This document shows positions 45,088-55,256 of a DNA stretch of 64,000 nucleotides, one piece after another. Made by a program: the position numbers and the translations under genes. Origin of the DNA: Cymbomonas tetramitiformis (taxonomy: Eukaryota; Chlorophyta; Pyramimonadophyceae; Pyramimonadales; Pyramimonadaceae); contig LGRX02035431.1 in the NCBI GenBank assembly GCA_001247695.2, positions 99,163 through 163,162 on the forward strand, given 5' to 3'. Every line of letters starts with the position of its first letter. Position 1 is the stretch's first letter. The notes under the pieces were generated by a model, which made no database searches, was not told the origin of the DNA, and was given only the letters and a program-made list of their open reading frames with translations.

Positions 45088-47388
45088 TCAGCCACTAGAG
45101 GTCCTCGGAGCTGGCGGCCCGGCTCGGAGCAGCGTGATTGTGAAGCAGTTGCCGGCCCCCGGGGCCGGTGGTGAATCATTCGTAGAAGAAATTGACGAAT
45201 CCTCGATCACAGGAGGCTGCACCGCACCGGGGTGCTGCCAAGTGCTGCCCGACGGTGGGGCCTCGTCATCTGAAGACGATGCCGGCGACAGCGGAGGACC
45301 GTCCTCAAACAACTCGGCAGGCGGCGGCGGCCCGGGATGCCACGGCACCGGAGCCACATAGAGGCCCTGCCGTTTCTGCTCACGCCGGTGGCGACGAGGT
45401 GGAATAGCACACGGCATGTCATGAACCATTTCAGTTGGCGAAGCCTCGGTGGCCGGGACTGCCGAGGTAGTCCACGTAGCACCACCGACCGGTGGACCCG
45501 TGCATGTGCGTGCACCGGCACCACCGACACCGGCAACGGCGTGCGGCGCGGCGGTGGCACAAATTACAAAGAGCGCGCACACCAAGGAGGAAGTGAGGAG
45601 AGACCTCGCGAACCTCGGAACGCCGTTCCCGCAGCCGTACCGTGGCCGCGGCAGTGCCACCGGGTCGTCCTCGTCGTCATCGTCGCTCGTGGCGTAAGTC
45701 GCGGGCTTGTAGTCCATCACGCGTTCCGGCCCCTCAACCGCGGAGAGCAAATGCATGCTCGGGGCCGGTTCGTCGGGCACCAACGCAACCCCCGTGCTCC
45801 CAATGAAATCGGCGAACGTGCGGGTGACGGGAGGGCAGAAGGGGTTCGGCGGACCGGTCCACGCTCCCCCGGACCCAACCGACGCGGGCGGGGAGTGCGC
45901 GGGCGGCCCCGACACCACCGGCAAGTCGGCAGTGAAGGTGTTGACGTTGAATGTCGAATCTCCCGCCGCGCGCGCCAACTCGGAGAACTCGGTGACGGCG
46001 GACACGAGGGCCTCACCGTCCTCCTCGCAGAAAGAGCACGCGGAGAGGTCGGCGAAGATGTCCGGCTTCCCGCCCGCGAGCATGCAAAGGGCGTCGAACT
46101 CCTCGGCGTCGTCGTGGTCGATGGCATGCTGAAATTTTGCGGCCAACACCGAGTTCTCGGCCTCCTCAGCGAAAGCGTAGGCCGAGAGCCCGGTCCGGCC
46201 CCCGTTCGGGCAGTCCCGATGCCAATGCCGCGCCTTGCCCTTCGCGCACACTTGATTTTGACAGTACGGCACGGTTGCACCGGTGTCGCGATGGAATGCT
46301 ACCTTCTTGGAGATGGACTGCGACCAATTCCCCCCCTTGGGGAGGGGCGAGGCCGCGAAACGCGTCTTAATGCGGCGGTCCGGCTTGTCCGCGCGAGGAG
46401 TAAATCCCCGCGGAGCCGGTCCGGACTCGGCGGTGTCGAGGAACGCGGCCAATTGACGCTTCAAGTCGAGGACCATCGTCCTCAAGTCCGCGAGCTCACC
46501 GGGTCCACCGGAGTCATCGGCGGCCCCCTCCATGAAATGCGTACCGTGGGAGTAGCGGTGCGCGGACGCCGTGGCGGTGCCCGCCCGCACGTGCTCGGAG
46601 TAGCATTCACGCACCCATTGTTGAATCGTGAGGAGGTCGTGAGCGGCTCGTTGATCGTGGAGGAGCAACCGTGACACCACCGGTTGGTAGAAGACGGTGT
46701 CGAGGGACTTGATGAACAGCGCCTTCACGTCCTCATCGTGGAGAGTCGCCCGCGTTCTCGCAGCCTTCAGAGCGGCGTTGAAGTCGCTGATCCTGTCATG
46801 CGGGTCCACGCCCGCAGAGATGCGGATGCTCAACATGTCCGCTTGACCCTGAAAGGGGTCACCCGCCGGGATCATGCGGCGGGCAAACTCAAGCAGCACC
46901 CGCTTACCGTCATTCGGGAACGTGGAGTGCGAGGAGTCCATCCAGTCCGCCGCTGGCGACGCGGGGTCAACCATGAGCTCGAGCGTGGAGAACAATAAGG
47001 CGTTGGCCTCCACGCGGACGGGGAGGGTAGCATCGTCCAGTAGGAAAAGGGGTGCGAAACCAATGTCCTCCGTGACAAACGCTGTCTGCAGCGCAGAGAC
47101 CATCCTGGCGAAGAGCGCGGACGCGTGGCACTCAGTCCCGGAAAATCGCCCGTTCTTGTCCTCGGATAACTTCTGGCGAACGGACTTGGAGACCTTCATG
47201 TCGAAGTGCTCCCGTTGAAGCGTACGCACCGAGGCCAGGAACGCAGCACCCGCTGAATTGGCAGCCGGCTGAGCTGCCGGCGGTGTGGCTGGAGTGTTGG
47301 CGTGTCTCGCAGCTGCTGAATCAAAAATCGTGGCCAGTGCGCGTCGGCGATTCGCCATGCTAGCGGTGGCTCGAGTAGAAGCAACCAT
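45088..47388 (-). CDS. Gag-like polyprotein of element B
   Basis: ATG at 47388, stop at 45088-45090, 766 codons. Order: an Ala-rich N-terminus; a helical capsid-like region (about residues 60-270, with FLLDDATLPVRVEANALLFS and DVKALFIKSLDTVFYQPVVS); a basic hinge; a zinc-knuckle variant CQNQVCAKGKARHWHRDC (C-x4-C-x6-H-x4-C); a region with two CxxC-like pairs; a short hydrophobic stretch (LLTSSLVCALFVICATAA); and a Pro/Ser-rich acidic tail. The spacing of the knuckle differs from the classical C-x2-C-x4-H-x4-C. No protease, RT or integrase motif. The hydrophobic segment is unusual for Gag and might be a membrane anchor. Confidence 0.7.
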   Translation of the reverse strand: MVASTRATASMANRRRALATIFDSAAARHANTPATPPAAQPAANSAGAAFLASVRTLQREHFDMKVSKSVRQKLSEDKNGRFSGTECHASALFARMVSALQTAFVTEDIGFAPLFLLDDATLPVRVEANALLFSTLELMVDPASPAADWMDSSHSTFPNDGKRVLLEFARRMIPAGDPFQGQADMLSIRISAGVDPHDRISDFNAALKAARTRATLHDEDVKALFIKSLDTVFYQPVVSRLLLHDQRAAHDLLTIQQWVRECYSEHVRAGTATASAHRYSHGTHFMEGAADDSGGPGELADLRTMVLDLKRQLAAFLDTAESGPAPRGFTPRADKPDRRIKTRFAASPLPKGGNWSQSISKKVAFHRDTGATVPYCQNQVCAKGKARHWHRDCPNGGRTGLSAYAFAEEAENSVLAAKFQHAIDHDDAEEFDALCMLAGGKPDIFADLSACSFCEEDGEALVSAVTEFSELARAAGDSTFNVNTFTADLPVVSGPPAHSPPASVGSGGAWTGPPNPFCPPVTRTFADFIGSTGVALVPDEPAPSMHLLSAVEGPERVMDYKPATYATSDDDDEDDPVALPRPRYGCGNGVPRFARSLLTSSLVCALFVICATAAPHAVAGVGGAGARTCTGPPVGGATWTTSAVPATEASPTEMVHDMPCAIPPRRHRREQKRQGLYVAPVPWHPGPPPPAELFEDGPPLSPASSSDDEAPPSGSTWQHPGAVQPPVIEDSSISSTNDSPPAPGAGNCFTITLLRAGPPAPRTSSG

Positions 47389-47769
47389 CTTGAGAAGGAC
47401 TGAAGGGGCGGAGTGAGGCAATGGAACGTGGGATGTGCGGCAGTCTCGGGCGGCCAAGAAACGCGCGGGTCGCCGATACGGCAGCCGTGAGAGATCAAAT
47501 AATTCCGGGAAGTCGTGTGGTAGCGGCGGCCAATACGCAACGGTGTGGGATCCAACCAGAAAACGCAAACCAATCCAACGTTAAGACCCGTAGAAATCTT
47601 CCTCCAACCGGTGCGGCGTGCCGTAAATCAACCCATAAAATTTAGGCCATACCCGTGACTGCCGGCACTCTCACGCGTGGAGCACCTCACTCCATCCCAG
47701 GCGTCCGAGCTTAGCCACTCATGGTGGCAATCTCGCAGTGGCTAAACAAAGCGCAAGTGGGGCCAAACC

Positions 47770-47983
47770 TGGCAGATATATGGTTCGTCGGTAATATATA
47801 TCTAACTGAGAGATAAACCCTGAGTTAAGGGTTACGGAAATCAGAACGGTAAAAGAGTGATAGATAAATCAGAGGCATACATAAATACCTAACGGGTGTT
47901 TCCCGTCTACTGGTGACGGTCACCCAGCCTACCATAGGAAGTGACATGTGACAGTTTTGAGTGCCACAGTGTCAGATCCAGCA
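47770..47983 (-). repeat. LTR of element B (5' LTR in element orientation)
   Basis: 214 bases, the fuller copy. In gene orientation the transcript of the Gag ORF would start here. The sequence just inside, GGTTTGGCCCCAC, occupies the primer-binding-site position. Confidence 0.9.
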
Positions 47984-49189
47984 GTTCCCACGTTCTTACA
48001 CAACTTGAATGAACAGGGAATCGGAGATGCGACCACCCGCAGGATGCGCGATATATATGAGGCGAACCCTCTGCTGCTGGAGGTGTCTTTCGCAGCAGGA
48101 TACGACGGCCTGTCAAGCATGCTGACGACCACATACAGCATGGAGGGGGATCGGCTTGAGATATTGCTGGTTTACAGACGTGTCGAGAGCTTGCGGCAGT
48201 TTGGGCGCACGTTGGAAACTGACAGTTCGAATAGGGGTATCCTGCCGAACGTGGATGCCGTGATCAGGCGGTCCATGGAAGTGAAAGTGGGGACCATATT
48301 GCATAAGGAGTTTGCGGGGCATGGCGTCTTCAAAGGCAGGGTGTCGAAGATAGACAGGACGGACCCAACCGAGTTGGTGTATGACATCACGTATGACGAT
48401 GGGGACTCAGAGACCATGCAGTTGGCCGAGATCCGGCCTTGCTTAGATGTCTCAGCAGATCCGATGAGGAAGTATGCAGTGACTGAGTTGCTGGGTGCAT
48501 ACAAGTATTTAGAGAAACGTCTAACTGGAGAGTGTGATAGGTCTTATGATTGCACCCAGACATACTTGGTGTATGAAGTGGCCCAACTGTTTGACCCATC
48601 TTTCCTGCTTGAGAATGCAGTGGACGCAGCAGCGGTGCAACGGTTAGCAGCAATCACACCGGTAGCACGTGCAGCTGGTGGGAAGCTGGTGAGTGCATTG
48701 GAGGGCGAGCTGCCAAAATACCAGGCAGCAGCTGTTGGTTTTACCTGTGACCACGGTGATGTGGCCGCTTTCACAGACGCGGTGCTAGCTTGGTGCAAGA
48801 GGAACTCCAGTGAACTCCCTAATTGGAGCATGGGAGCCAGAATAGTTTTTTCACTTTCTCCTAACTCTTGTGCCTGTGAGAGAGTATTTTCTCTGCTGAA
48901 AGACATGTTCGGAGATGCCCAGGATAGTTGCCTGGCAGACTATCTGCAAGCAGCTTTGATGCTGAGGTATAACAAGAGAGTGTTGTAAGCCCTAAATATG
49001 AATATACGTATGACATTGAATGCACCTGAGTAGCTGTCCTCCGGTGTAACTGTGCTTTGCAAACCTCGATTAAAATACCCCAATAGCCTGTGTTGCTATT
49101 GACCCATTTTATTCTTTGGTACAGAGCATAGTATACCGAATATTGAATGCCATGCACATCAATAGTTTTGTCCTATCAGTTCTGAGAGT

Positions 49190-49480
49190 CCCGGTATCGA
49201 TGTCATGTAGAGCTCACTTCATTCGTACATATGAATATGTATCGATAGGTATCATGATATTCTTTTGGCCCAAAAAATCATCATATCATATCGATAACAT
49301 CCACTTAATTATTGGCATCATATTGATACAAGTAATTAGTTATCAGTATCATATCAATATTAGCCTCGCTTTGATTATTAGTATCGTATCGATGTGCTCG
49401 CTTAGTTATCAGTATCATATCAATATATAGACTTAGCTATCAAAAATGTATCAATATCACGAATAAAGAATGATACCAGG
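49190..49480. repeat. TATCGAT/ATATCA-rich degenerate repeat
   Basis: Many near-copies of AGTATCATATCAATA, TATCGATA and related words, irregularly spaced. Resembles the cluster at 19035-19400. Confidence 0.6.
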
Positions 49481-49559
49481 CCTTGCTTGAGAGTACGTAG
49501 TAGATTAATCATACGCGGGTATATATTGCCCACGAACACTATACTAGATATTCTTAAAT

Positions 49560-49815
49560 ACGAGTGAGTACTGTAACCTGTTTTGAATGCAATAACCTGT
49601 TGAAAATGTAATAACCTGTTTAAATGTAATAACCTGTTTTAAATGTAACCACATTATTTCACCGCGACACATTATTTCGCCGCGACATATCATCTCACCG
49701 CGACACAATATTTCACCGCGACATATAATCTCACCGCGACATATCATCTCACAGCAACACATTATTTCACCGCGACATATCATCTCACCGCGACATATCA
49801 TCTCACCGCGACACA
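49560..49815. repeat. 18-bp minisatellite (CACCGCGACATATCATCT) with a short TAACCTGTT repeat before it
   Basis: TAACCTGTT(G/T)AAATG-type units repeat four times at 49575-49650. Then about nine 18-base units alternating CACATTATTT and CATATCATCT follow to 49815. A CTCCCTGCCTC run continues to about 49890. Confidence 0.85.
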
Positions 49816-50099
49816 CTATTTCGCCTCCCCGCCTCCGCGCCTCCCTGCCTCCCTGCCTCCGTGCCTCCGCACCTCCGCGCCTCGCGCAACGGCTCGCTTA
49901 GGGCTCAGCAGCTCCGAAAAAGGGGGGGAAATTTCATCAAAATATAGGCATGCCAAAAAAATTGGCAAAAAAATATAGGTGGTACACCGAAAAATGGGTT
50001 AAAAAAATATAGGTGATTTAAAAACAATTCTTGGTTTGGCCAAGTTGCGACGCCTACGAACAGTGACGATTCGGGTGCAGGTGCTGTGACCTGGAGTAA

Positions 50100-50665
50100 G
50101 GAGAAGCTGCCAGATTCGGATGACAATGATGACGCGGGTGTCACGGACAGTAAGCATGACATTGATACTGCTAGTCCGAAATGGGAGTATGACACGCCTG
50201 GTGAATATGATGACACTGAGGATGACGTCAGCGAGTTCGATGACTTGGTCGGTAGTTGACGATGCTGAGGAACAGGCTGAAGCTCGAAGGTTGAAGAGAC
50301 TGGGACTGCAGCTGATCATGGATGATAAGGGTGAACTTATCTGGGTGCCAAAGGGCACCTCCCCGACCTCACCCGTTCAGCCAGAGGATCAGCCTATCAC
50401 CGAGCAGAAGTCTGAGGCCATATCTGAGGATGCTCCAGCCTCTGTGGTGGAGACTGTTCGAGTACAACCGAAGGAACCATCTAAGCCAGATACTGGATTG
50501 ACTTCAATGAGTGAAAATAATGCTGGGGTGTCCGAAGTGACGAAGAGGCAACCCAGGAAATATCCTGCATGTTGGACAGCTGAGCACATAGCTTATTTGG
50601 AATGTACTCGAGGTAGTGACAGTGATGATGAAGAAGTGCAGGACGTGGCTCCTCGTAGGAACTAG
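50100..50665 (+). pseudogene. Frameshifted C-terminus of an unknown, probably retroelement, protein
   Basis: One frame reads an acidic segment (KWEYDTPGEYDDTEDDVSEF, then DDLVG). Near 50258 the frame shifts, and the next reads DDAEEQAEARRLKRLGLQL, then a Pro/Glu-rich linker and YPACWTAEHIAYLECTRGSD before the stop at 50663-50665. The two halves fit together as one acidic protein end. It is followed by AT-rich sequence with a TATA-like GAAAGTATAAGAC at 50834, which could be an LTR. Family not recognised. Confidence 0.35.
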
Positions 50666-51820
50666 GAAGAAGGCAAAGGCCAACAAGGGACAATGAAATC
50701 AACTGTCTTGATTAGGATTGTCCAAATGCAAATTCTCTGATTAGGATTTGTATAGGTGGCAGATGATGACATGCCAGCCGACATGGGACAGATCGATCAG
50801 AGATCTGAAATGCGCGCCTTGAAAGTATAAGACACGAATTTTTGCCCAGTGGAGGCTGTTCTAGCTTAAAGTAATTATTTGGAGGAGCTGTTGCTCAACC
50901 TGTTAAAATACTGGTCAATCTTTCTTGCCATAAAGATATTGTAATTGCTTAATTGTAGCCTTGTTCAACTGTTTATCTAGAACATAGCAATTTTTGTACA
51001 CTGCAAAATTGCCGAGAAACGGACCTGTGCCCCAAGATTTGAAGCAATTTTACCTCTGACTGACCCTTGAGCTTGCTCGGATACAGTCAAGTGCTCACGA
51101 CAGCTTCACTTGGAAGTGGTATTGCTCTACGCCTTTTGCTCTCTCCCTTTCACCCTACATGACCACAATCGCTTTACCAACACTGTTATGCTGCAAAGTG
51201 GTCCGAAAGTGGGAGCTGAAGCCGCCACCAAGTCAGATTTCACCGGGATTAACAACCAAATTGCCCCGAGCTGAGAGTGAAAAGTGGTCAATTAGTCAGA
51301 TTGAAAAAGGAGGACCTCGGAGGCCGTTTTAACGTTGACAAAATAATTCCTGACAGTTCTTGATGGGTTTTTTTCGTTTGGAACCTGGCCCCGACACCTG
51401 GGTCCTCACGGATTTCGACATTTTAAATTGGGATGGCCAACCGGCACGACAGAGGCAGAATTAGACAAATTTGAGTTCGACAGACTACATAGGAGGAGAT
51501 TGAAGCCCAGAAGAATAGTTTTCCATTTTTTTGTATTCTTTGAGGGTTAAAAATAGTCTCCACCACTGAGAACGAGCCAATTCGTCCAGATTGCTTCGGG
51601 ATGGCCGGCAGGAATTTACCAAATTTGCAGATTTTCACTCAATTTTTGAAATTTGACCACCTGAAACAACATTGCACACGGAAAAGCATTTTTTATTGTT
51701 CACCACGACTTCCACTGCAACAATCAACTGTTTTTCTGAGTTTTCTGGGGAATTTGACCAAATTTGACAGATTTGACTTCACCAACGGTCACATCTACAC
51801 TTTTCAACTCCCAACGCAGC
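50666..51820. other. Possible LTR and leader region
   Basis: No gene. 50740-51050 has a TATA-like element and GTAATTGCTTAATTGTAGCC-type U-rich sequence. Near 51379, GGAACCTGGCCCCGACACCT resembles a primer-binding site. A Gag-like frame follows at 51821. The order tail, LTR-like, PBS-like, Gag-like suggests two tandem copies of one element, but no second LTR was aligned. Confidence 0.25.
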
Positions 51821-52948
51821 ATGATGCAGAACGCTAACACGGGACGCTCACCTCCAACGTCGCCTACGTCCACAACCAGGCGTACGGGAGGACGCCAGTC
51901 CAGTCAGCGCAACACGAGAGGAGCTGCGGCCACTGGAGTCACTGGCAAGGGGGCTAAGGGCACCTACAAGGCGCCCTCTCCGGGTCAGCCGCCGCAGGCT
52001 GCGACAACAGCAGCAGGTGAGCCGAACTTCCAGATACCCAAAAAGAAGTCAACCTTGTCAGCTGCGGCCCATGAGTTCCACAGCACGACCCCTCTGGCTC
52101 TGACAACTGGAACAGCCTGTGTGACACCTCCCATGGAGGAAGCTGTAACGGTACCTTGTAAGCAGTGCCCTAATCCGCCTCTGCGTCATACAAGAGCGGC
52201 GTCACCACGGGTGCTGACAGTTGACACCCCTGGTGCAGGGCGGAACATGAGGGCGACCCCCCAGCGTTATGTCAGCATGATGACCCCTTCCCCTGGCACC
52301 ATGAGGCCGCCTTGAATCCGCGATAGGAGCCCTCCGCCGCCGCGCCAGCGAAGTCCGCCTGGAGCCCGCGATAGGAGTCCTCCGCCGCCGCGCCAGCGAA
52401 GTCCGCCTCGGGCTCGTGACCGGACCCCTCCACCGCCGCGCCGCAGGAGCCCACCGCGGACGCGCGACCTGAGTCCTCCAGCTCCGAGACAACGAAGCCC
52501 TCCGCCAACTTACAGGACTCCACACACTTGGTCTGGAGCTACTGTGATGACCTCACCGCACGGACAGCTGCCCACGCCTTTCAGCGAGAACGCGCCCCTG
52601 GGTGAGCCGGCTGGAGCGGCTTCTGCCGGACAAAATCTACTTGCTGGTCTACTGTCTCGTGACCCGGTAGCAGTGAGAGAAATGTCAGAAGTTAAACCTC
52701 CATCTGAGCAGGACCTGCAGAACGAAGTGCAGTGGCAGAGACAGGGACTCCGCCATTTCCCCTCACGCTCTGATGTGGACAACTGGCAAACGCGCCAGCA
52801 GCAGGGTGCGACTCTCGCCTGGACTCCGCGCCCTAACCAAGGGGGTGTGGGGGCAGCGGGGAGGTCAGATGGCATGGACCATAGCATTGCTGGCGAACCC
52901 ACTGCACACTCAATGCATCCAACTCCCTCCTCAGCAAGAAGCGGGTAG
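51821..52948 (+). pseudogene. Arg/Ser/Pro-repeat protein with one in-frame nonsense codon
   Basis: ATG at 51821. The N-terminal half is Ser/Thr/Pro/Gly-rich. At 52314-52316 a TGA interrupts the frame, which stays open on the other side to 52948. The stop sits in the first of about five copies of a 13-14 residue RDRSPPPPRQRSPPGA-type repeat, where the other copies have GGA, so a single G-to-T change explains it. A Pro/Gln-rich C-terminus follows. SR-like repeats of this sort occur in splicing factors and also in retroelement Gag proteins. The neighbouring mobile DNA favours the latter. Confidence 0.4.
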
Positions 52949-53046
52949 TAGCATGGACGAGACAGCTTTGTCTACCAACTAGATGGGGGCCTCTAGCACG
53001 AAAGCTTCTGCAACAGAAATCCAAATCCCCGAACAAAGTAAGTAAG

Positions 53047-55256
53047 ATGAAGGCCGCACACTTGATCGTTTCTCTCACTTCTGGATTACTTTCTGCAATA
53101 GCAGCAACGGAGAATGAAAATGGCGACGTGCTTCGACCTCAGCATGCAGCCTTCGTGGGCGAGCTCTCCGTGATTGTCCGCGAGATGACAAGCAGGAAGT
53201 TGCTGCCAGATGTGCGTCCCCAACTTAATTTACAATGTCCGTGCGTGGGGAATTAATGTCCCGTACGTACGGCATATGGATACATGCGGACGGACACATG
53301 ACCCTCACTTATTCCGTGTCTATGGACTAATATGTCCACACGTTTGTTGCAGGAGATGGATAAATTGCAGGCCAAGGTGATCGCCTTGAGGGACACGATG
53401 GAAAAGGCAAACTCGCCTGAAGACTTGGTGATCATGTCGCATTTGCTCGTTCACATTATTGAGCAGTTGAAGGACAACGGCCCGGCAAGAGAGTTATGGA
53501 TGTTTGTCTTCGAAGACTACTACGGAAAATTGAAGAGATCGATCAAGACACGTGCGCACCCGGTCGCAAGCATGATGAAGGGTCTGGAATTGCAACGGAT
53601 GGTGAACATGGTGAAGGGTATTAAACAATTCACCACGACCGGTCGAGCACCCTTGTACCGACCCCCACCTAAGCAGCCGATCTGGACGAGCAAAGCGACC
53701 GGGAACACCAAAAGAGTGAGGCCATCCAAAGGTATGCTTGCTCCTCGAGACCTTGGTGATGTGACGGCTTTCAAACCTTTTATTTCGGTAGGGAAGAGCA
53801 TGCATATCCGTTATCTGCTGTCCAAATTATAGGTCCGTACGTGTGTTTTTATGTGTCCCGACGTATGGTAACCGTGTTCCGTACGTGGTCTGCGGACATT
53901 TCTCACACAATTTGATATGTTATTGTTTCGTCGGGTGCAGACGATGAAGAGAAAATCCAAGTGTGGCTTCGCAGCGAGTTCCCGTGGTACGATCGTCTGT
54001 GCCTGCAGTTCCGGACAAAGCTGGACGAGTACAATAGGTGCGCTAGCCGCACCGTCATGTTTTGACTCTCGTTATTTTGTTGGTACGCGCGGTTCGAACA
54101 TATTGAGTGCGTAAACTTTACGTATTCCATCCGTACGGACGCAGTTAAATTCGGGTTCCGTACGTACTCCGTACGTTATCCGCATCACGTCCATCCGTGC
54201 GGACCTTAACTTACTACACACTTACCGATGCCTATGTGTTCTTCTGACTGATAGGAATTTCCGGCAGCGTGCCTGCCGCCGCCATGGGCGTGGGAGGCGA
54301 GCGGCACAACCTCAGTTGGACGCTCCCACATTTCTGGACCCGGAAACATGGCGAAAGTGCCCACATTCGGACCAGGTGATACCTTTCACCTTGCAGGAGC
54401 AAAGTTTTGCATTGGCTGGTGTAGCCATGTGGATGGAATTTCCCAGTGTCCAAGTCGGGCGCGACGAATTCCGGATACTCGACAAGGATGTCGGGAAGAA
54501 GTCTTGCCAACGATACTACAAGCAAATCTTCAGAAGTCCGGGCAAACCCGCCGACGAAGACCGACGGCTCCAGCGTATTAATTCCCAAGGATGATGTCGA
54601 AGACGGGCACGTTTCTCGAGAAATCCATCCATTTCAGCATGCTGATTTGATTTGCTCATCCCCACTGGATGGGCCATGGTCGTCGAACGTGGGTAAGGCA
54701 CTGTCCACACCCACGTCACCCTTGTGTCCGACGTATTCCGTACGCAATCCACACGTCTGGAATACGTCCATGACCGTGGATTACATATGGTCGGCGTGTG
54801 GACCACTAAGTCCGCACGGATAAATATCTGATTATGCAATCTATCATTGGTTTGCCCATCCAGGTACGGAGAGATTTTGAAGATTGTCCAGCTAGACTGC
54901 CTAGCTGCAGTCAACTGCTACTGAAGGCCCGCTGGTTCCCACGAGCAGCAGCGCTTGCAGACGATGTTTCCAAGAACATATTTCTGCGCAATGACATGCC
55001 ATGGGAAGTAGATCAGCCGTTCGTCCGAGTGGACAGCATTGAGAACCAAGTGTGCATTCAAAGCATTCCTGTCATGCCAAAACGACTTGCTCGATACACA
55101 GGAAACATCGTTCCGATGCACATTCGGCAACGCACTGACCGGCTTTTCATTGTGCTTGATCGGCAAGCGGACTTCTTTCGCGACCTTGGAGACAGCAGCT
55201 CTGACGAAGAAGAGTGGAGAGATGGTGTTGATTCTGACGAAGCACCAGAAGATTGA
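53047..55256 (+). CDS. CACTA (En/Spm TNP2)-like gene, DUF4218 region, degenerate
   Basis: Exon 53047-53211 (MKAAHLIVSLTSGLLSAIAA) joins in phase to 53353 onward. The joined region matches DUF4218 of plant TNP2 proteins: IVREMTSRKLLPD, then LVIMSHLLVHIIEQLKDNGP, then ELWMFVFEDYYGKLKRSIKT. Later exon-like blocks: 53941-54037 (DEEKIQVWLRSEFPWYDRLC), 54255-54594 and 54864-55256 (LLLKARWFPRAAALADDVSK, then PFVRVDSIENQVCIQS, resembling DUF4216, with an acidic C-terminus and a stop at 55254-55256). The second exon ends in TAG at the expected donor and the next exon's phase does not fit, so it may be a pseudogene. The catalytic N-terminal part is absent. All introns hold the palindromic motif listed separately. 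Confidence 0.55.

Larger units (their letters stand above)
44648..47983 (-). mobile_element. Gag-only LTR retrotransposon (element B) inserted in the hAT-like gene
   Basis: LTRs at 44648-44833 and 47770-47983 begin TGGCAGATATATGG and end CAGATCCAGCA on the plus strand (TG...CA). They are flanked by the 5-bp duplication GTTCC (44643-44647 and 47984-47988). The left LTR lacks 28 bases present in the right one, between short AAATCAGA repeats; otherwise they are nearly identical. The 2.9-kb interior has one long minus-strand ORF and no polymerase genes. As in element A, the sequence before the 3' LTR ends in GGTGGTG. A different family from element A by sequence, but with the same plan and orientation. 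Confidence 0.88.
43314..48988 (+). pseudogene. hAT-transposase-like gene split by LTR element B
   Basis: The frame from the ATG at 43314 runs to 44647, where element B is inserted, and resumes at 47989. Ignoring the insert and one GTTCC copy, the frame is open for 777 codons to the TAA at 48986-48988. Features: a basic, disordered N-terminus; a zinc finger (CGCC...H-x4-H, about residues 145-175); a DDE-like core with FDGTRRLGEALN, then SGWGRDSVKVNGTA and a CICHTLNNAG motif; a Tudor-like segment (48280-48440, FKGRVSKIDRTDP, YDDGDSE); and the hAT C-terminal dimerisation motif SCACERVFSLLKDMFGD. Either a transposase or a domesticated derivative. The only break seen is the insertion. Confidence 0.8.

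Noticed and set aside
45337..46674. Plus-strand ORF of 445 codons opposite the element B Gag
   Set aside because: Shadow of the Gag ORF, for the same reason.
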